The notes: generated by a model from the letters alone, not told the origin. Counted from the first letter of the stretch, positions 1 to 8,470 are shown. The stretch is 64,000 nt of DNA from Spirosoma sp. (GCF_026391055.1 NZ_JAPLET010000026.1:62001-126000); one strand, 5' to 3'. Program-made: numbers and translations.

Positions 1-1096
1 GTTTCCGGCCAAGCTAACGGCGTTTCTTTACGAACGGTTTCGCAGTGTGGGTGGCTCAAAAGCCAAAGGGCTGGTTGTTATCCCCACGGAACTCGTTACC
101 GATAACGGACTGAAATTACGGGAAGCCGTAGAGAAACTGGCTCAGTTCAACGAGTTAGGCAAGCTCTTTACCAAGTGGCTCAAATTCCACGTTCGGTTCT
201 GTAACTCTCTCGTCGACCGGATCGTTACGCGCCCCACCGAGGAAGATAAGCTGGCTTTTGAGAATGAAGCAGGTTACGAAGATGACCTCCTCACCTTCAC
301 GGAGCCCTATCACCTCTGGGCAATTGAAGGCGATGACCGTGTCCGGCAAACATTGTCGTTTGCGGGTCCATCTACGCCACAGATTATCATTGATGAGGAT
401 ATTAATTTTTATAAGGAGCGGAAGCTTCGTGTGCTCAATGGTACGCACACGTTAACCATGCCACTGGGTTATCTGCTTGGACTGGAAACGGTAGCCGATG
501 AAATGAGGCACCCGGCCATGAGCAAATTTGTCGAGCAGTTGATGCTCAATGAAATCGTGCCAACCGTACCCGACTACGACATTCCGGGTATGGACAAAGC
601 CGCCGTTGCCCAGTTCGCCCATGACGTTCTGGACCGGTTCCGCAACCCGCATCTGGACCATTTGCTGTTGAATATTTCGCTTCAGCAGACGGCTAAAATG
701 CAGGCCCGAAATGTAGCTACGCTGCAACGCTATTACGAGCAGTTCAACACCGAACCCAAACTTATGGCCTTCGGGTTCGCGGCTTATTTGTTGTTTATGA
801 AGGTTGTTCGGGAAGAAAACGGGCAGTTCTTCGGCGAAATATCCCTGCCGGGTGGTGGAATACTCAACTATCCGATTCGAGATGACAAAGCAGGCTACTT
901 TTATGGCGACTGGAAAACGGTAAACGAAGGTGATACAGCCACAGTTGACGCCTTTGTGAAGAGTGTCTTGTCTGATACAACGCTCTGGCAGGCCGATCTG
1001 ACCGCCTTACCCGGCTTTAGCGAAAACGTTGCCGAAAACCTGAATGCGTTACTGACGGATGGTGTCGAAAAGAGTCTCGAAAAAGTGATTGCCTGA
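1..1096 (+). CDS. uxaB: Tagaturonate reductase, 5'-truncated by the window edge
   Basis: Probable NAD-dependent tagaturonate reductase, which interconverts tagaturonate and altronate in cytoplasmic galacturonate catabolism. The frame is open from base 2 with no start. It begins FPAKLTAFLYERFR and runs into GGSKAKGLVVIPTELVTDNG, a block typical of UxaB in the mannitol dehydrogenase superfamily. FCNSLVDRIV follows, with the conserved Asn-Ser in the substrate and cofactor region. About 365 residues are present; the missing part should be the N-terminal Rossmann fold. A GTG at 47 is in frame but is an internal valine, not a start. The gene ends just before a strong terminator. Mannitol or fructuronate reductase are the alternatives within the superfamily; the GLVVIPTEL block favours UxaB. 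Confidence 0.85.
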   Translation, partial: FPAKLTAFLYERFRSVGGSKAKGLVVIPTELVTDNGLKLREAVEKLAQFNELGKLFTKWLKFHVRFCNSLVDRIVTRPTEEDKLAFENEAGYEDDLLTFTEPYHLWAIEGDDRVRQTLSFAGPSTPQIIIDEDINFYKERKLRVLNGTHTLTMPLGYLLGLETVADEMRHPAMSKFVEQLMLNEIVPTVPDYDIPGMDKAAVAQFAHDVLDRFRNPHLDHLLLNISLQQTAKMQARNVATLQRYYEQFNTEPKLMAFGFAAYLLFMKVVREENGQFFGEISLPGGGILNYPIRDDKAGYFYGDWKTVNEGDTATVDAFVKSVLSDTTLWQADLTALPGFSENVAENLNALLTDGVEKSLEKVIA

Positions 1097-1113
1097 TTCT
1101 CCAATAAAATCTT

Positions 1114-1162
1114 AAACCAATAGCCCCGCCAGATTCAGGTAGCTGGCGGGGCTATTGGTTTT
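1114..1162 (+). terminator. Intrinsic terminator of uxaB
   Basis: A perfect 19-bp inverted repeat (arms 1114-1132 and 1143-1161, core TAGCCCCGCCAG / CTGGCGGGGCTA) has a 10-nt loop, is preceded by A residues and followed by T. It lies 17 nt after the uxaB stop and faces the minus-strand HIT gene, so it may work in both directions. Confidence 0.85.
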
Positions 1163-1210
1163 CAAAAGAAGCTACTGTAGTGCCGACCATCGGGAACTAC
1201 AGTAACAGTT

Positions 1211-1603
1211 CTAGTCTAAAAAAGCCCGGATTTTCTCAGCCGTTGCCGCCAGTTCGTCCTGACTGGGATTCATTTTGTTATGGAAGTTCATGTCAGCCAT
1301 TGAGTTGAGCGGAATCAGGTGGACGTGTGCGTGCGGCACTTCCAAACCAACCACTGCCACACCGATGCGTAGACAGGGAACCGCCTTCTCGATAGCCGGG
1401 GCAACTTTTTTGGCGAACGCCATCAGCCCGATATACAGGTCGTCGTCCAAATCAAACAGGTAATCGACCTCTTTCTTGGGAATAACCAGCGTATGCCCCG
1501 TGGTGGTTGGCATTACATCCAGAAACGCCAGGTAGTCGTCCGTTTCGGCGATTTTATGAGCCGGAATTTCACCAGCCACAATTCGGGAGAAAATAGAGGG
1601 CAT
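1211..1603 (-). CDS. HIT family nucleotide-binding hydrolase (HinT-like)
   Basis: Histidine-triad protein of about 130 residues, probably a purine nucleoside phosphoramidase or dinucleotide hydrolase in the cytoplasm. The HIT motif HAHVHLIPL near the C-terminus supplies the catalytic histidines, and the N-terminal SIFSRIVAGEIPAHKI is the family's usual opening with its nucleotide-binding Ile/Phe residues. The frame is open 26 codons further upstream, but that stretch merely translates an intergenic ATGGATAATG-type repeat. I therefore place the start at the ATG at 1603. The gene lies downstream of greA on the same strand, with the repeat between them. The exact substrate cannot be read from sequence. 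Confidence 0.88.
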   Translation of the reverse strand: MPSIFSRIVAGEIPAHKIAETDDYLAFLDVMPTTTGHTLVIPKKEVDYLFDLDDDLYIGLMAFAKKVAPAIEKAVPCLRIGVAVVGLEVPHAHVHLIPLNSMADMNFHNKMNPSQDELAATAEKIRAFLD

Positions 1604-1606
1604 AGG

Positions 1607-1699
1607 TAACGAATAATGTAAAATGGATAATGGACAATGTAAAATGCAGTACTGGATCTGACCCCATCTGTCATTATTCATTTTACATTATCCATTAAT
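1607..1699. repeat. Word-repeat hairpin between greA and the HIT gene
   Basis: The stretch is built from repeated words (AATGTAAAATG, GGATAATG). It contains an inverted pair ATGGATAATG (1623-1632) and CATTATCCAT (1686-1695), so the RNA can fold back on itself. The unit AATGTAAAATG occurs twice on the plus strand in the left half and appears inverted in the right half. There is no clear U tract, so it may be a 3'-end stem-loop or a dispersed repeat. Confidence 0.55.
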
Positions 1700-2173
1700 T
1701 TATCGGGCTATTTCCATTACTTCAAACTCCAACACACCAGCGGGTACCTTAATTTCGGCGGTGTCGCCAACGCGTTTCCCGAGCAAGCCTTTACCAATGG
1801 GCGAACCCACCGAAATACGGCCAGTTTTAAGGTCTGCTTCTTCTTCTGAAACGAGGATATAGAGCATCTCTGCACCACTTTTCTTGTTCTTGATCTTTAC
1901 TTTCGATAGTACCGATACCTGCGAGGCATCAATGGTCGATTCGTCCAGAACCCGTGCGTTCGAGAGTACCTCTTCCAGTTTCGATATTTTCAGTTCATGT
2001 AGCCCCTGTGCATCTTTAGCCGCGTCGTACTCGGCGTTTTCGCTAAGGTCTCCTTTATCGCGGGCTTCGGCAATCTGACGGGCAATTGCGGCCCGGCCTT
2101 TAGTTTTCAACTCAACCAATTCAGCTTTCAGCCGGTTGAGTCCTTCTTCTGTGTAATAAGAAATCTTTGCCAT
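1700..2173 (-). CDS. greA: Transcription elongation factor GreA
   Basis: GreA enters the RNA polymerase secondary channel and stimulates cleavage of backtracked transcripts. The 157 residues match the usual length. The N-terminal coiled coil (about residues 1-75) carries DKGDLSENAEYDAAKDAQG at the tip, with the acidic D and E that coordinate the catalytic magnesium. The C-terminal FKBP-like domain ends in SPIGKGLLGKRVGDTAEIKVPAG. The ATG at 2173 gives the canonical MAKISYYTEEGL start. The gene is preceded by a leader of more than 200 nt with its own promoter and a terminator-like hairpin (see the entry at 2221-2407), which suggests premature termination may set its expression. Confidence 0.97.
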   Translation of the reverse strand: MAKISYYTEEGLNRLKAELVELKTKGRAAIARQIAEARDKGDLSENAEYDAAKDAQGLHELKISKLEEVLSNARVLDESTIDASQVSVLSKVKIKNKKSGAEMLYILVSEEEADLKTGRISVGSPIGKGLLGKRVGDTAEIKVPAGVLEFEVMEIAR

Positions 2174-2220
2174 AATGTAGTCGTACTTACTCGTTATTCG
2201 TATTTATTGGTGTGCTCCCT

Positions 2221-2407
2221 AAAAACAAAAAGAACGGTACACCGACCGTTCTGCAACCAAATTGGTTTTCTTTGCAGACGCGTCAGAGTCGCCGTCGGGT
2301 TTCCGAAGCGCTCGGTCCAAAGATGTAAAAAAATAATCGTTGCATAGGCTAAGCCGGTTACAGGCCAGTCATATTCTGTTGAAACGTGCAGGAAGCAACG
2401 CTTCTTG
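2221..2407 (-). ncRNA. Structured leader or small RNA upstream of greA
   Basis: Between the minus-strand promoter at 2413-2443 and greA lies about 235 nt without a convincing gene. Read on the minus strand it starts with a small hairpin (GAAGC-GTT-GCTTC) and later has TCTGCAA...TTGCAGA (2278-2272 with 2256-2250). It ends in a perfect 8-bp hairpin AGAACGGT...ACCGTTCT (2252-2231) followed by TTTTGTTTTT, a good intrinsic terminator. The last two hairpins share bases 2250-2252, so they could be mutually exclusive. Either this is an attenuated greA leader or a stand-alone RNA of about 185 nt. I do not recognise a known riboswitch. A 73-codon frame over 2194-2415 looks non-coding. Confidence 0.5.
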
Positions 2408-2412
2408 TGATA

Positions 2413-2443
2413 CAAAAGTAAAAATACTTCCCGGCTATATCAA
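2413..2443 (-). promoter_or_regulatory. Bacteroidetes-type promoter for the greA leader
   Basis: On the minus strand TTG (2443-2441) is followed after 20 nt by TACTTTTG (2420-2413), a full match to the Bacteroidetes housekeeping consensus TTG - N19-21 - TAnnTTTG. Transcription would start near 2407, about 235 nt before greA. The 8-bp inverted repeat CCGGCTAT / ATAGCCGG (2431-2438 and 2447-2454) straddles the TTG element and could be an operator. Confidence 0.7.
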
Positions 2444-2484
2444 CACATAGCCGGTTGTCTTCGTAAAAACTGATTTACCGAAAC

Positions 2485-3423
2485 ATGCCACAACCCCTTC
2501 GTATTATATTCATGGGCACGCCCGATTTTGCCGTTGCCAGCCTCCAGCGTCTGCTGGGAGCCGGTTTTCAGGTCGTGGCCGTTGTCACCGCTCCCGACCG
2601 GCCTTCGGGACGCGGACTCCAGTTGACCCCGTCACCCGTAAAGAAAGCAGCCGAAGCCGCTAATTTACCGGTCCTTCAACCCGAAAAGCTCCGCGATCCG
2701 GCTTTTCTGGAACAGCTCGCCAGCTATCAGGCCGATTTGCAAGTCGTGGTAGCCTTCCGAATGCTGCCGGAGGTGGTTTGGGGGATGCCAACCATCGGAA
2801 CATTTAATCTGCATGGCTCGCTGTTGCCGCAGTACCGCGGAGCCGCCCCTATTAACTGGGCTATTATCAACGGTGAGACGGAAACCGGCGTGACGACCTT
2901 TTTTATCGAAAAAGAAATTGATACGGGGCAGATGATCTTTCAGGATTATGAACCCATTTACCCGGACGATACCGCCGGAACGGTTCACGACCGACTGATG
3001 GAGCGGGGTGCCAATCTGGTCGTCAAAACGGTTCATGCTATTGAGGCCGGTACGTATCCCCGCACGCCCCAACCCGTAGCCGAAGACCTGAAACCGGCCC
3101 CGAAACTCAGCCGGGAGTCCACCGAAATCAACTGGAACCAGCCGGTAATTCAGATTCGCAATTTCGTACGGGGGCTGTCGCCTTACCCCACTGCCTGGAC
3201 GAAAATTAACGGAAAGGTTTTCAAGATTTACGCGGTCTCCGTTGCCAATGAGTCGCCTTTTGCGGCCGAACAACCGGGTGAAGCCTTCTCCGACAATAAG
3301 AAAATTATTCTGGTTCGGGCGGCCGACGGCTGGCTACAGATCGACGCCCTCCAGGCCGAAGGCAAACGACGTATGACGGCGGAAGAGTTTTTGCGGGGGA
3401 ACCGTCTGAACCAAGATTCGTAG
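2485..3423 (+). CDS. fmt: Methionyl-tRNA formyltransferase
   Basis: Transfers a formyl group from 10-formyltetrahydrofolate to initiator Met-tRNA in the cytoplasm. The 312 residues match the normal length. The N-terminal formyltransferase domain (about 5-185) opens with RIIFMGTPDFA and has the catalytic triad Asn108 and His110 (FNLHGSLLP) and Asp146 (EIDTGQ). The C-terminal OB-like domain (about 205-305) contains the conserved RGLSPYPTAW. It is divergent from greA, and the 2431-2454 inverted repeat lies in the shared upstream region. folA, another folate-linked gene, lies about 1.2 kb downstream. Confidence 0.97.
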   Translation: MPQPLRIIFMGTPDFAVASLQRLLGAGFQVVAVVTAPDRPSGRGLQLTPSPVKKAAEAANLPVLQPEKLRDPAFLEQLASYQADLQVVVAFRMLPEVVWGMPTIGTFNLHGSLLPQYRGAAPINWAIINGETETGVTTFFIEKEIDTGQMIFQDYEPIYPDDTAGTVHDRLMERGANLVVKTVHAIEAGTYPRTPQPVAEDLKPAPKLSRESTEINWNQPVIQIRNFVRGLSPYPTAWTKINGKVFKIYAVSVANESPFAAEQPGEAFSDNKKIILVRAADGWLQIDALQAEGKRRMTAEEFLRGNRLNQDS

Positions 3424-3550
3424 GATTTGAAGGATTTTCCTGATTGAGGCATCCAAACCAAGGGTTTGATATTTGGTGAGAAGAGCTTTTAACTAGTAAA
3501 AGAGGAACCCCTTACTTCTTTGGCTGGTAACACCTTAACTCATTTCTTAC

Positions 3551-4546
3551 ATGAAATCAGCCTTACTAGGCTTAGCCTTCACCATTTTCGGCCAAGTGGC
3601 CGTTAACGCCCAAACGGAAACCTACGCTGAGAAGCTGGGTTTCCCCAAAGGAAAGAAAGTCGTTATTTTCCACGTCGATGATGCAGGGATGAGTTACGAA
3701 TCGAACGTGGGGACGATAAACGCGCTCGATAAGGGTATTGCCAGTTCAACCAGCGTGATGATGCCCTGCGGCTGGGTTCCGCAGTTTTTCGAGTACGTAA
3801 AAAAACACCCGATTGCCGATGTGGGCGTTCACTTGACGTTGACATCCGAATGGAACGGCTACCGATGGTCGCCGTTGGTGGGTCGCGAGAAAGCGCCGGG
3901 TTTATACGATGAGCAGGGCGCTTTCTGGCACTCGGTCGAACAGGTCGTTCAGCACGCATCGGCCGATGAGGTGGAAGCTGAAATTCGGGCGCAACTGGCT
4001 CGCTATCGTGCGTTTGGTGTGAAGCCCACGCACATGGACTCCCACATGGGAACGCTCTTCGACCCGAAATTCATTATGCGCTACGCCAAAGTAGCTATCG
4101 AAGAGAAAATCCCGGTTCTATTTCCGGCAGGTCATGCCACCTTGATATTCAAAGCCAACAACGTACCAGCTCCCATGCAGCAACTGGCGCAACAGGTCGG
4201 CAAACAGCTCTGGGATGCAGGCCTGCCTGTTATGGACGACCTCGACGGCACAAGTTATGGCTGGACGCTACCTGTCGGAACACCCGTTACCGACGTTACT
4301 ATTCAAAAATACAAAACGCAGAAATTCATTGAACTACTCAAGTCAACGAAGCCCGGCCTGACTTACGTTATTATGCATTGTACGGCTCCAAGCCCTACCT
4401 TTGACCAGATAAGCGGCTCCGGCCAGTCCCGCAACGGCGATATGCTCGCCATGATGGACCCCGCTCTGAAATCGTTTGTCGAAAAAGAAGGAATCATCAT
4501 CACCACCTGGCGCGAGTTAATGGAACGACGGGGGAAAGTTAAGTAA
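3551..4546 (+). CDS. Secreted YdjC/ChbG-family carbohydrate deacetylase
   Basis: A 331-residue protein with an N-terminal signal peptide (cleavage expected near VNA-QTE, about residue 20). It has the metal-binding signature of the YdjC fold: HVDDAG (Asp43/Asp44), DVGVHLTLTSEW (His94) and THMDSHMGT (His161, Asp163, His165). The family removes acetyl groups from N-acetylated di- or oligosaccharides using a divalent metal. ChbG of E. coli is cytosolic; this one appears exported, so it probably acts on sugars or glycans in the periplasm. The substrate is not visible. It stands alone between fmt and folA and ends in a long hairpin (4554-4608). Confidence 0.85.
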   Translation: MKSALLGLAFTIFGQVAVNAQTETYAEKLGFPKGKKVVIFHVDDAGMSYESNVGTINALDKGIASSTSVMMPCGWVPQFFEYVKKHPIADVGVHLTLTSEWNGYRWSPLVGREKAPGLYDEQGAFWHSVEQVVQHASADEVEAEIRAQLARYRAFGVKPTHMDSHMGTLFDPKFIMRYAKVAIEEKIPVLFPAGHATLIFKANNVPAPMQQLAQQVGKQLWDAGLPVMDDLDGTSYGWTLPVGTPVTDVTIQKYKTQKFIELLKSTKPGLTYVIMHCTAPSPTFDQISGSGQSRNGDMLAMMDPALKSFVEKEGIIITTWRELMERRGKVK

Positions 4547-4553
4547 GTCGGTA

Positions 4554-4608
4554 AGTCAGTAAGTGGCTGATGCGAGTAATTTGCTTTCGCGTCAGCCACT
4601 TACTGACT
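4554..4608. repeat. Long stem-loop in the deacetylase-folA gap
   Basis: Arms 4554-4575 and 4587-4608 (AGTCAGTAAGTGGCTGA against TCAGCCACTTACTGACT, extended by GCGA/TCGC) form a 22-bp stem with one G-U pair. It is preceded by the overlapping words GTAAGTCGGTAAGTCAGTAAGTGG. No U tract follows, so it is a terminator-like or dispersed stem-loop and not a classical terminator. Confidence 0.6.
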
Positions 4609-4625
4609 AAATTCATAAATTATAC

Positions 4626-5117
4626 ATGAAGATCAGTTTAATTGCTGCCGTTGCACAGAACGGCATTATTGGTCGCGAAAACGATTTGCCCTGGCATTTG
4701 CCCGACGACTTCGCATTTTTCAAACGTAAGACCAGCCACCATCCCATTATCATGGGTCGCAAATCGCTGGAAGCACTCGGCAAACCGCTGCCCAACCGCA
4801 CGAATATTGTGCTTACCCGCAACACGGAGTTTTCGGCTGAGGGCGTAACCATTGTCCATAGGCTGGATGAGGCCATTGCCGAAGCAGAAGCCATCAACCA
4901 GATCGAAATTTTTGTCATTGGTGGGGCGGAGATTTACAAAATGGCCTTACCCATCGCCACTACACTTTACCTGACCGAAATTCATCAGGATTTCGAGGGT
5001 GACGCTTATTTCCCCGCATTTGACAAAAGCGAATGGAAAGAATTGAGCCGACGCCCGCATCCCGCCGACGAACGCCACGCCGTATCGTTTGACTTCGTGG
5101 AGTACGAAAAAGTCTAG
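4626..5117 (+). CDS. folA: Dihydrofolate reductase
   Basis: NADPH-dependent reduction of dihydrofolate to tetrahydrofolate in the cytoplasm. The 163 residues match the usual size. It begins MKISLIAAVAQNGIIGRENDLPWHLPDDF, with the active-site Trp and the acidic residue that protonates the substrate (second D of PDDF). IIMGRKSLEALGKPLPNR contains the NADPH-binding arginine region and FVIGGAEIYKMALP the GG-x-x-(I/V)-Y motif. The gene is convergent with the MBL hydrolase, with only 17 bp between the stop codons. Confidence 0.96.
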   Translation: MKISLIAAVAQNGIIGRENDLPWHLPDDFAFFKRKTSHHPIIMGRKSLEALGKPLPNRTNIVLTRNTEFSAEGVTIVHRLDEAIAEAEAINQIEIFVIGGAEIYKMALPIATTLYLTEIHQDFEGDAYFPAFDKSEWKELSRRPHPADERHAVSFDFVEYEKV

Positions 5118-5134
5118 AAACCCGCGCCAGCTTT

Positions 5135-5902
5135 CTACGCACAAACAGCGTAGACGGGTGTTTCTTCAAAACGGGACGCGACAATAACCTCCGTTGTGTC
5201 GCGGTGCAGGGAGAACAAATCCTTGGTGAGTTGTGGGCAGTTGTTGTCTTTGGAGAGGTGCGACAACAGCACGTGGCTCATGAAGGCCGGTTTGTGCGTT
5301 CTGAAAAGATCCAGCGCCTGCTGGTTGGAGAGGTGCCCTTTGCCGCCCCGGATTCTATTCTTCAGAAAATACGGGTACCGCCCTCTCTCTAGCATATCCT
5401 CATCATAATTCGCTTCCAGAAAAGCCGCGTGGCACTGCTTAAAATGATGAATCAGGTGTTCGCAGGGGGCACCAATATCAGTAAACACACCCACTTTCGT
5501 ATCCCGGCCGGCGACCAGAAAACTGTGCGGGTCGCTGGCATCGTGATGCTTGGGAAATGCCGTAATGCATAGCTCACCAATCCAGACTGGCTCATACGCA
5601 CGAAGCGGACGAAGCGGAAAGCTGGTTTGCGGTAAGCCCGAGTTGTTCAGGGTGCCGGGGGTGATGAAAACGGGAATCTGGTGTTTTTTGGCCAGTTGAG
5701 GAATGCCCCGGATATGGTCGCTGTGTTCGTGAGAAACAAAGATGGCTTTAACGGTTTGCATGGATAAGCCAAGCCGCTCCATTCGTCGTTCGGTTTCCCG
5801 GCAGGAGATACCAGCGTCGATCAGAACAGCTTCCCGCTCATTGCCAACGTAATAACAATTACCGTTGCTGCCCGAATTTAATGAGGTGATGAACAATTGC
5901 AT
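5135..5902 (-). CDS. MBL-fold metallohydrolase (YycJ/WalJ-like)
   Basis: A 255-residue metallo-beta-lactamase-fold protein. It opens with TSLNSGSNGNCYYVG, characteristic of the YycJ/WalJ group, and has the dinuclear metal motif SHEHSDH near residues 58-64, with further ligands at FPKHHDASDP and FTDIG. The family acts as phosphoesterase or nuclease; WalJ of Gram-positives is linked to DNA replication and cell-wall control. Here there is no WalK/WalR neighbour, so the role is only a family inference. The last bases form a small CTACGC/GCGTAG hairpin (5136-5154) that could end transcription of this gene and of folA. Confidence 0.85.
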   Translation of the reverse strand: MQLFITSLNSGSNGNCYYVGNEREAVLIDAGISCRETERRMERLGLSMQTVKAIFVSHEHSDHIRGIPQLAKKHQIPVFITPGTLNNSGLPQTSFPLRPLRAYEPVWIGELCITAFPKHHDASDPHSFLVAGRDTKVGVFTDIGAPCEHLIHHFKQCHAAFLEANYDEDMLERGRYPYFLKNRIRGGKGHLSNQQALDLFRTHKPAFMSHVLLSHLSKDNNCPQLTKDLFSLHRDTTEVIVASRFEETPVYAVCA

Positions 5903-5971
5903 AATACTACAAAGTAAGGGTAAAAATTGACATAATCTGCCTTGTACGCTCTAGAGCGGCCAATCATTATT

Positions 5972-7462
5972 ATGTCTACCGATCAGGATTATATACTTCG
6001 CGTATCAGGACTTACGAAAACATTTTCGGGGGTAAAAGCGCTGGATAACGTCCGGCTCAACCTCCGGAAAGGCGAAGTTCACGCGCTAATGGGCGAAAAC
6101 GGGGCGGGGAAGTCGACCTTCATGAAACTGCTCATTGGCCTGCTGACACCCGATTCCGGCGAAATCATCTTTAAAGGCAACCCGCTCAAAACCGGTAATG
6201 TCAACGACATTCTGAGGAAGGGCATTTCCATGATTCATCAGGAAATTCTGGCTGTTCCGGAGCTAACCGTAGCGCAGAATATCTTCCTGGGTCGGGAAAC
6301 GAGTAACCGCTTGTTTGGCTGGCTCAACGACCGGCAGCAGATCAAACAGGCGGGCGACCTGCTGAAGCAGCTAGGCCTTACCATCCAGCCCACCACGCCC
6401 ATGAAGTACCTGAGTGTGGCCGAAATGCAGATGGTTGAAATTGCCAAAGCCATTTCCAACGAGGCCAGCGTCATCATCATGGACGAGCCCACCTCCGCCC
6501 TTTCCGATAAGGAAGTCGCTACACTTTTCAGAATCATCGGCGACCTGACCAGAAAAGGGGTAGCCATTATTTACATTTCGCACAAGATGGACGAAATATT
6601 TACCATTGCCGATACCATTACGGTATTGCGGGACGGTAAATACATCGTTACCAAACCCGCGTCGGGGCTTGACACCAATGAGCTGATTACCCTCATGGTT
6701 GGCCGCGAAATCGACACCCTTTTCCCGGAAAATATCAGTTCCAGAGGGGACGAAGTACTGTCCGTTAAGGGCCTGAGTCAGCCAGGCAAATTCACCAACA
6801 TCAGCTTTGCTGTTCATGCGGGCGAAGTGCTGGGCCTTGCGGGGCTAATGGGGGCGGGAAGAACCGAAATAGCCCGCGCCATTTTTGGACTCGACAGCTT
6901 CAGCGATGGCGCGGTTTACCTACGGGGCGAAAAAACCACGATCAAATCACCCGCCGATGCCATTCGACAGGGTATCGGTTACGTGAGCGAAGACCGCAAA
7001 GCTTTCGGCTTCATTCCCCGTTTGTCGGTTAAGCATAACATTACCTTGTCGAGCCTGCGTGGTTTTTTTACGCAGCCCAAACAGGAAACTGAAACGGCCC
7101 TGTCGCTGATGACAGATCTGCGGATAAAAGCAAACGGTCCCAATCAGGCAGTAACTTACCTCAGCGGGGGCAATCAGCAGAAGGTCGTTATCGGCAAGGT
7201 GCTACTGGCCAAACCGGCAGTGATTATCCTCGACGAGCCAACGCGCGGTATTGACATTGGAGCTAAAGCCGAAATCTATAAACTAATCAACCAGCTAACT
7301 GCCGATGGTATCGCCGTCATCCTGATTTCGTCGGAACTCCCCGAGATACTAGGCCTGAGCGACCGGATACTTGTGCTGTCGCAAGGACGGCAAACGGCCA
7401 TGCTTTCCCGCTCAGATGCCACCCAGGAATCGATTATGCGGTATGCAATGCCCGCCAACTGA
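5972..7462 (+). CDS. Sugar ABC importer, duplicated ATPase subunit (RbsA-like)
   Basis: A 496-residue ATP-binding subunit of a CUT2 (ribose/xylose/galactose type) importer, acting at the inner membrane face. It has two ABC halves. The first has Walker A GENGAGKST (41-49), signature LSVAEMQMVEIA and Walker B VIIMDEPTSAL. The second has a degenerate Walker A (GLMGAGRTE), signature LSGGNQQKV and VIILDEPTRGID. An altered second Walker A is normal in this family. The ATG at 5972 is chosen over a TTG at 5942 because MSTDQDYILRVSGLTKTFSGV is the usual opening. The gene is first of an rbsA-C-B type operon; the sugar cannot be read from sequence. Confidence 0.92.
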   Translation: MSTDQDYILRVSGLTKTFSGVKALDNVRLNLRKGEVHALMGENGAGKSTFMKLLIGLLTPDSGEIIFKGNPLKTGNVNDILRKGISMIHQEILAVPELTVAQNIFLGRETSNRLFGWLNDRQQIKQAGDLLKQLGLTIQPTTPMKYLSVAEMQMVEIAKAISNEASVIIMDEPTSALSDKEVATLFRIIGDLTRKGVAIIYISHKMDEIFTIADTITVLRDGKYIVTKPASGLDTNELITLMVGREIDTLFPENISSRGDEVLSVKGLSQPGKFTNISFAVHAGEVLGLAGLMGAGRTEIARAIFGLDSFSDGAVYLRGEKTTIKSPADAIRQGIGYVSEDRKAFGFIPRLSVKHNITLSSLRGFFTQPKQETETALSLMTDLRIKANGPNQAVTYLSGGNQQKVVIGKVLLAKPAVIILDEPTRGIDIGAKAEIYKLINQLTADGIAVILISSELPEILGLSDRILVLSQGRQTAMLSRSDATQESIMRYAMPAN

Positions 7463-7483
7463 CAAATCCCTTACCCACTATCA

Positions 7484-8470
7484 ATGAAAAACGGCCTCAT
7501 CAGTACTTTTTCCCAGACCGGACAAGCCTACAAAACACGCATCCAGGGCATTGGCAAATACGGCCTTCTGCTGGCTTTCTTCGTCATTTGTCTGGCCCTC
7601 TCCCTGATAACCCCGAAGTTTTTGACGGTTCAGAACCTGATGATCATTGTGACGCAGGTATCCATCAACGCCCTCCTGGCCTTTGGTGTCACGTTTGTTA
7701 TCATAGCGGGCGGTATCGACTTATCTATTGGGTCGATGGTGGCGGTTACTGGTGTTGTGGCGGCTTCATTTGCTCACCCGGATACGTACCCCGTGGCCGT
7801 TCCTATCGGTATGGGGCTGCTGGCGGGGCTGCTCTTCGGCGCGTTCAACGGCTTCGTTATCACCCGTAGTAAGGTTCCGCCTTTTATTGTTACGCTGGGC
7901 ACGATGACCATCGGCCGGGGGCTGGCGCTAATTGTGAGCAAAGGACGGCCCGTTTCCAACCTATCGGACTCGTTCAACTTTTTAGGTGGCGGTAAAATTC
8001 TGGGTATTCCCACGCTCATTATTATTCTGGTTATCCTGTTCGTTGTTTGCTCCATTCTCCTCAAACGCACCGTACTTGGCCGCTACATCTACGCCGTTGG
8101 TGGGAACGAGCAGGCGGCCAAAGCCTCCGGCATTCAATTGAACCGGGTGAAAATGGTTGTTTACACGCTATGCGGTGGTCTGGCCGCACTGGCGGGTATC
8201 CTGCTGACATCGCGCATCACTACGGGGCAACCCAACGCCGGAACTGGCTTCGAACTCGACGCCATTGCTGCGGCCATTATCGGCGGCACCAGCACCTCGG
8301 GCGGCACGGGCACCATGACGGGCACGCTTATTGGTGCGCTGCTGATCGGCGTCATCAGCAACGGCCTCGACCTGCTTAATGTCACGTCCTATTATCAGCA
8401 GGTAGTTATGGGCGTCATTATCATCGGCGCCGTAGTGCTGGACAGTATGAATCAGATGAGTAAAGCATAA
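7484..8470 (+). CDS. Sugar ABC importer, permease subunit (RbsC-like)
   Basis: A 328-residue polytopic inner-membrane protein with about eight to ten hydrophobic segments. It carries the BPD_transp_2 signatures FGVTFVIIAGGIDLSIGS (about 66-83) and LGRYIYAVGGNEQAAKASGI (about 197-216), the loop that contacts the ATPase. It forms the translocation channel of the CUT2 importer encoded here. It starts 21 bp after rbsA-like and is followed after 96 bp by the binding protein, so the three genes are very likely co-transcribed. Such importers are less common in Bacteroidetes than SusC/D systems. Confidence 0.92.
   Translation: MKNGLISTFSQTGQAYKTRIQGIGKYGLLLAFFVICLALSLITPKFLTVQNLMIIVTQVSINALLAFGVTFVIIAGGIDLSIGSMVAVTGVVAASFAHPDTYPVAVPIGMGLLAGLLFGAFNGFVITRSKVPPFIVTLGTMTIGRGLALIVSKGRPVSNLSDSFNFLGGGKILGIPTLIIILVILFVVCSILLKRTVLGRYIYAVGGNEQAAKASGIQLNRVKMVVYTLCGGLAALAGILLTSRITTGQPNAGTGFELDAIAAAIIGGTSTSGGTGTMTGTLIGALLIGVISNGLDLLNVTSYYQQVVMGVIIIGAVVLDSMNQMSKA

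Noticed and set aside
2194..2415. 73-codon minus-strand open frame between greA and fmt
   Set aside because: Composition is unlike a protein, it covers the terminator-like hairpin, and its start lies at the -7 element of the promoter. A non-coding leader explains it better.
2665..3273. 202-codon minus-strand frame inside fmt
   Set aside because: Shadow of the conserved formyltransferase frame.
5942..5971. TTG start ten codons upstream in the RbsA-like gene
   Set aside because: The ATG at 5972 gives the standard N-terminus; the extension adds no conserved residues.
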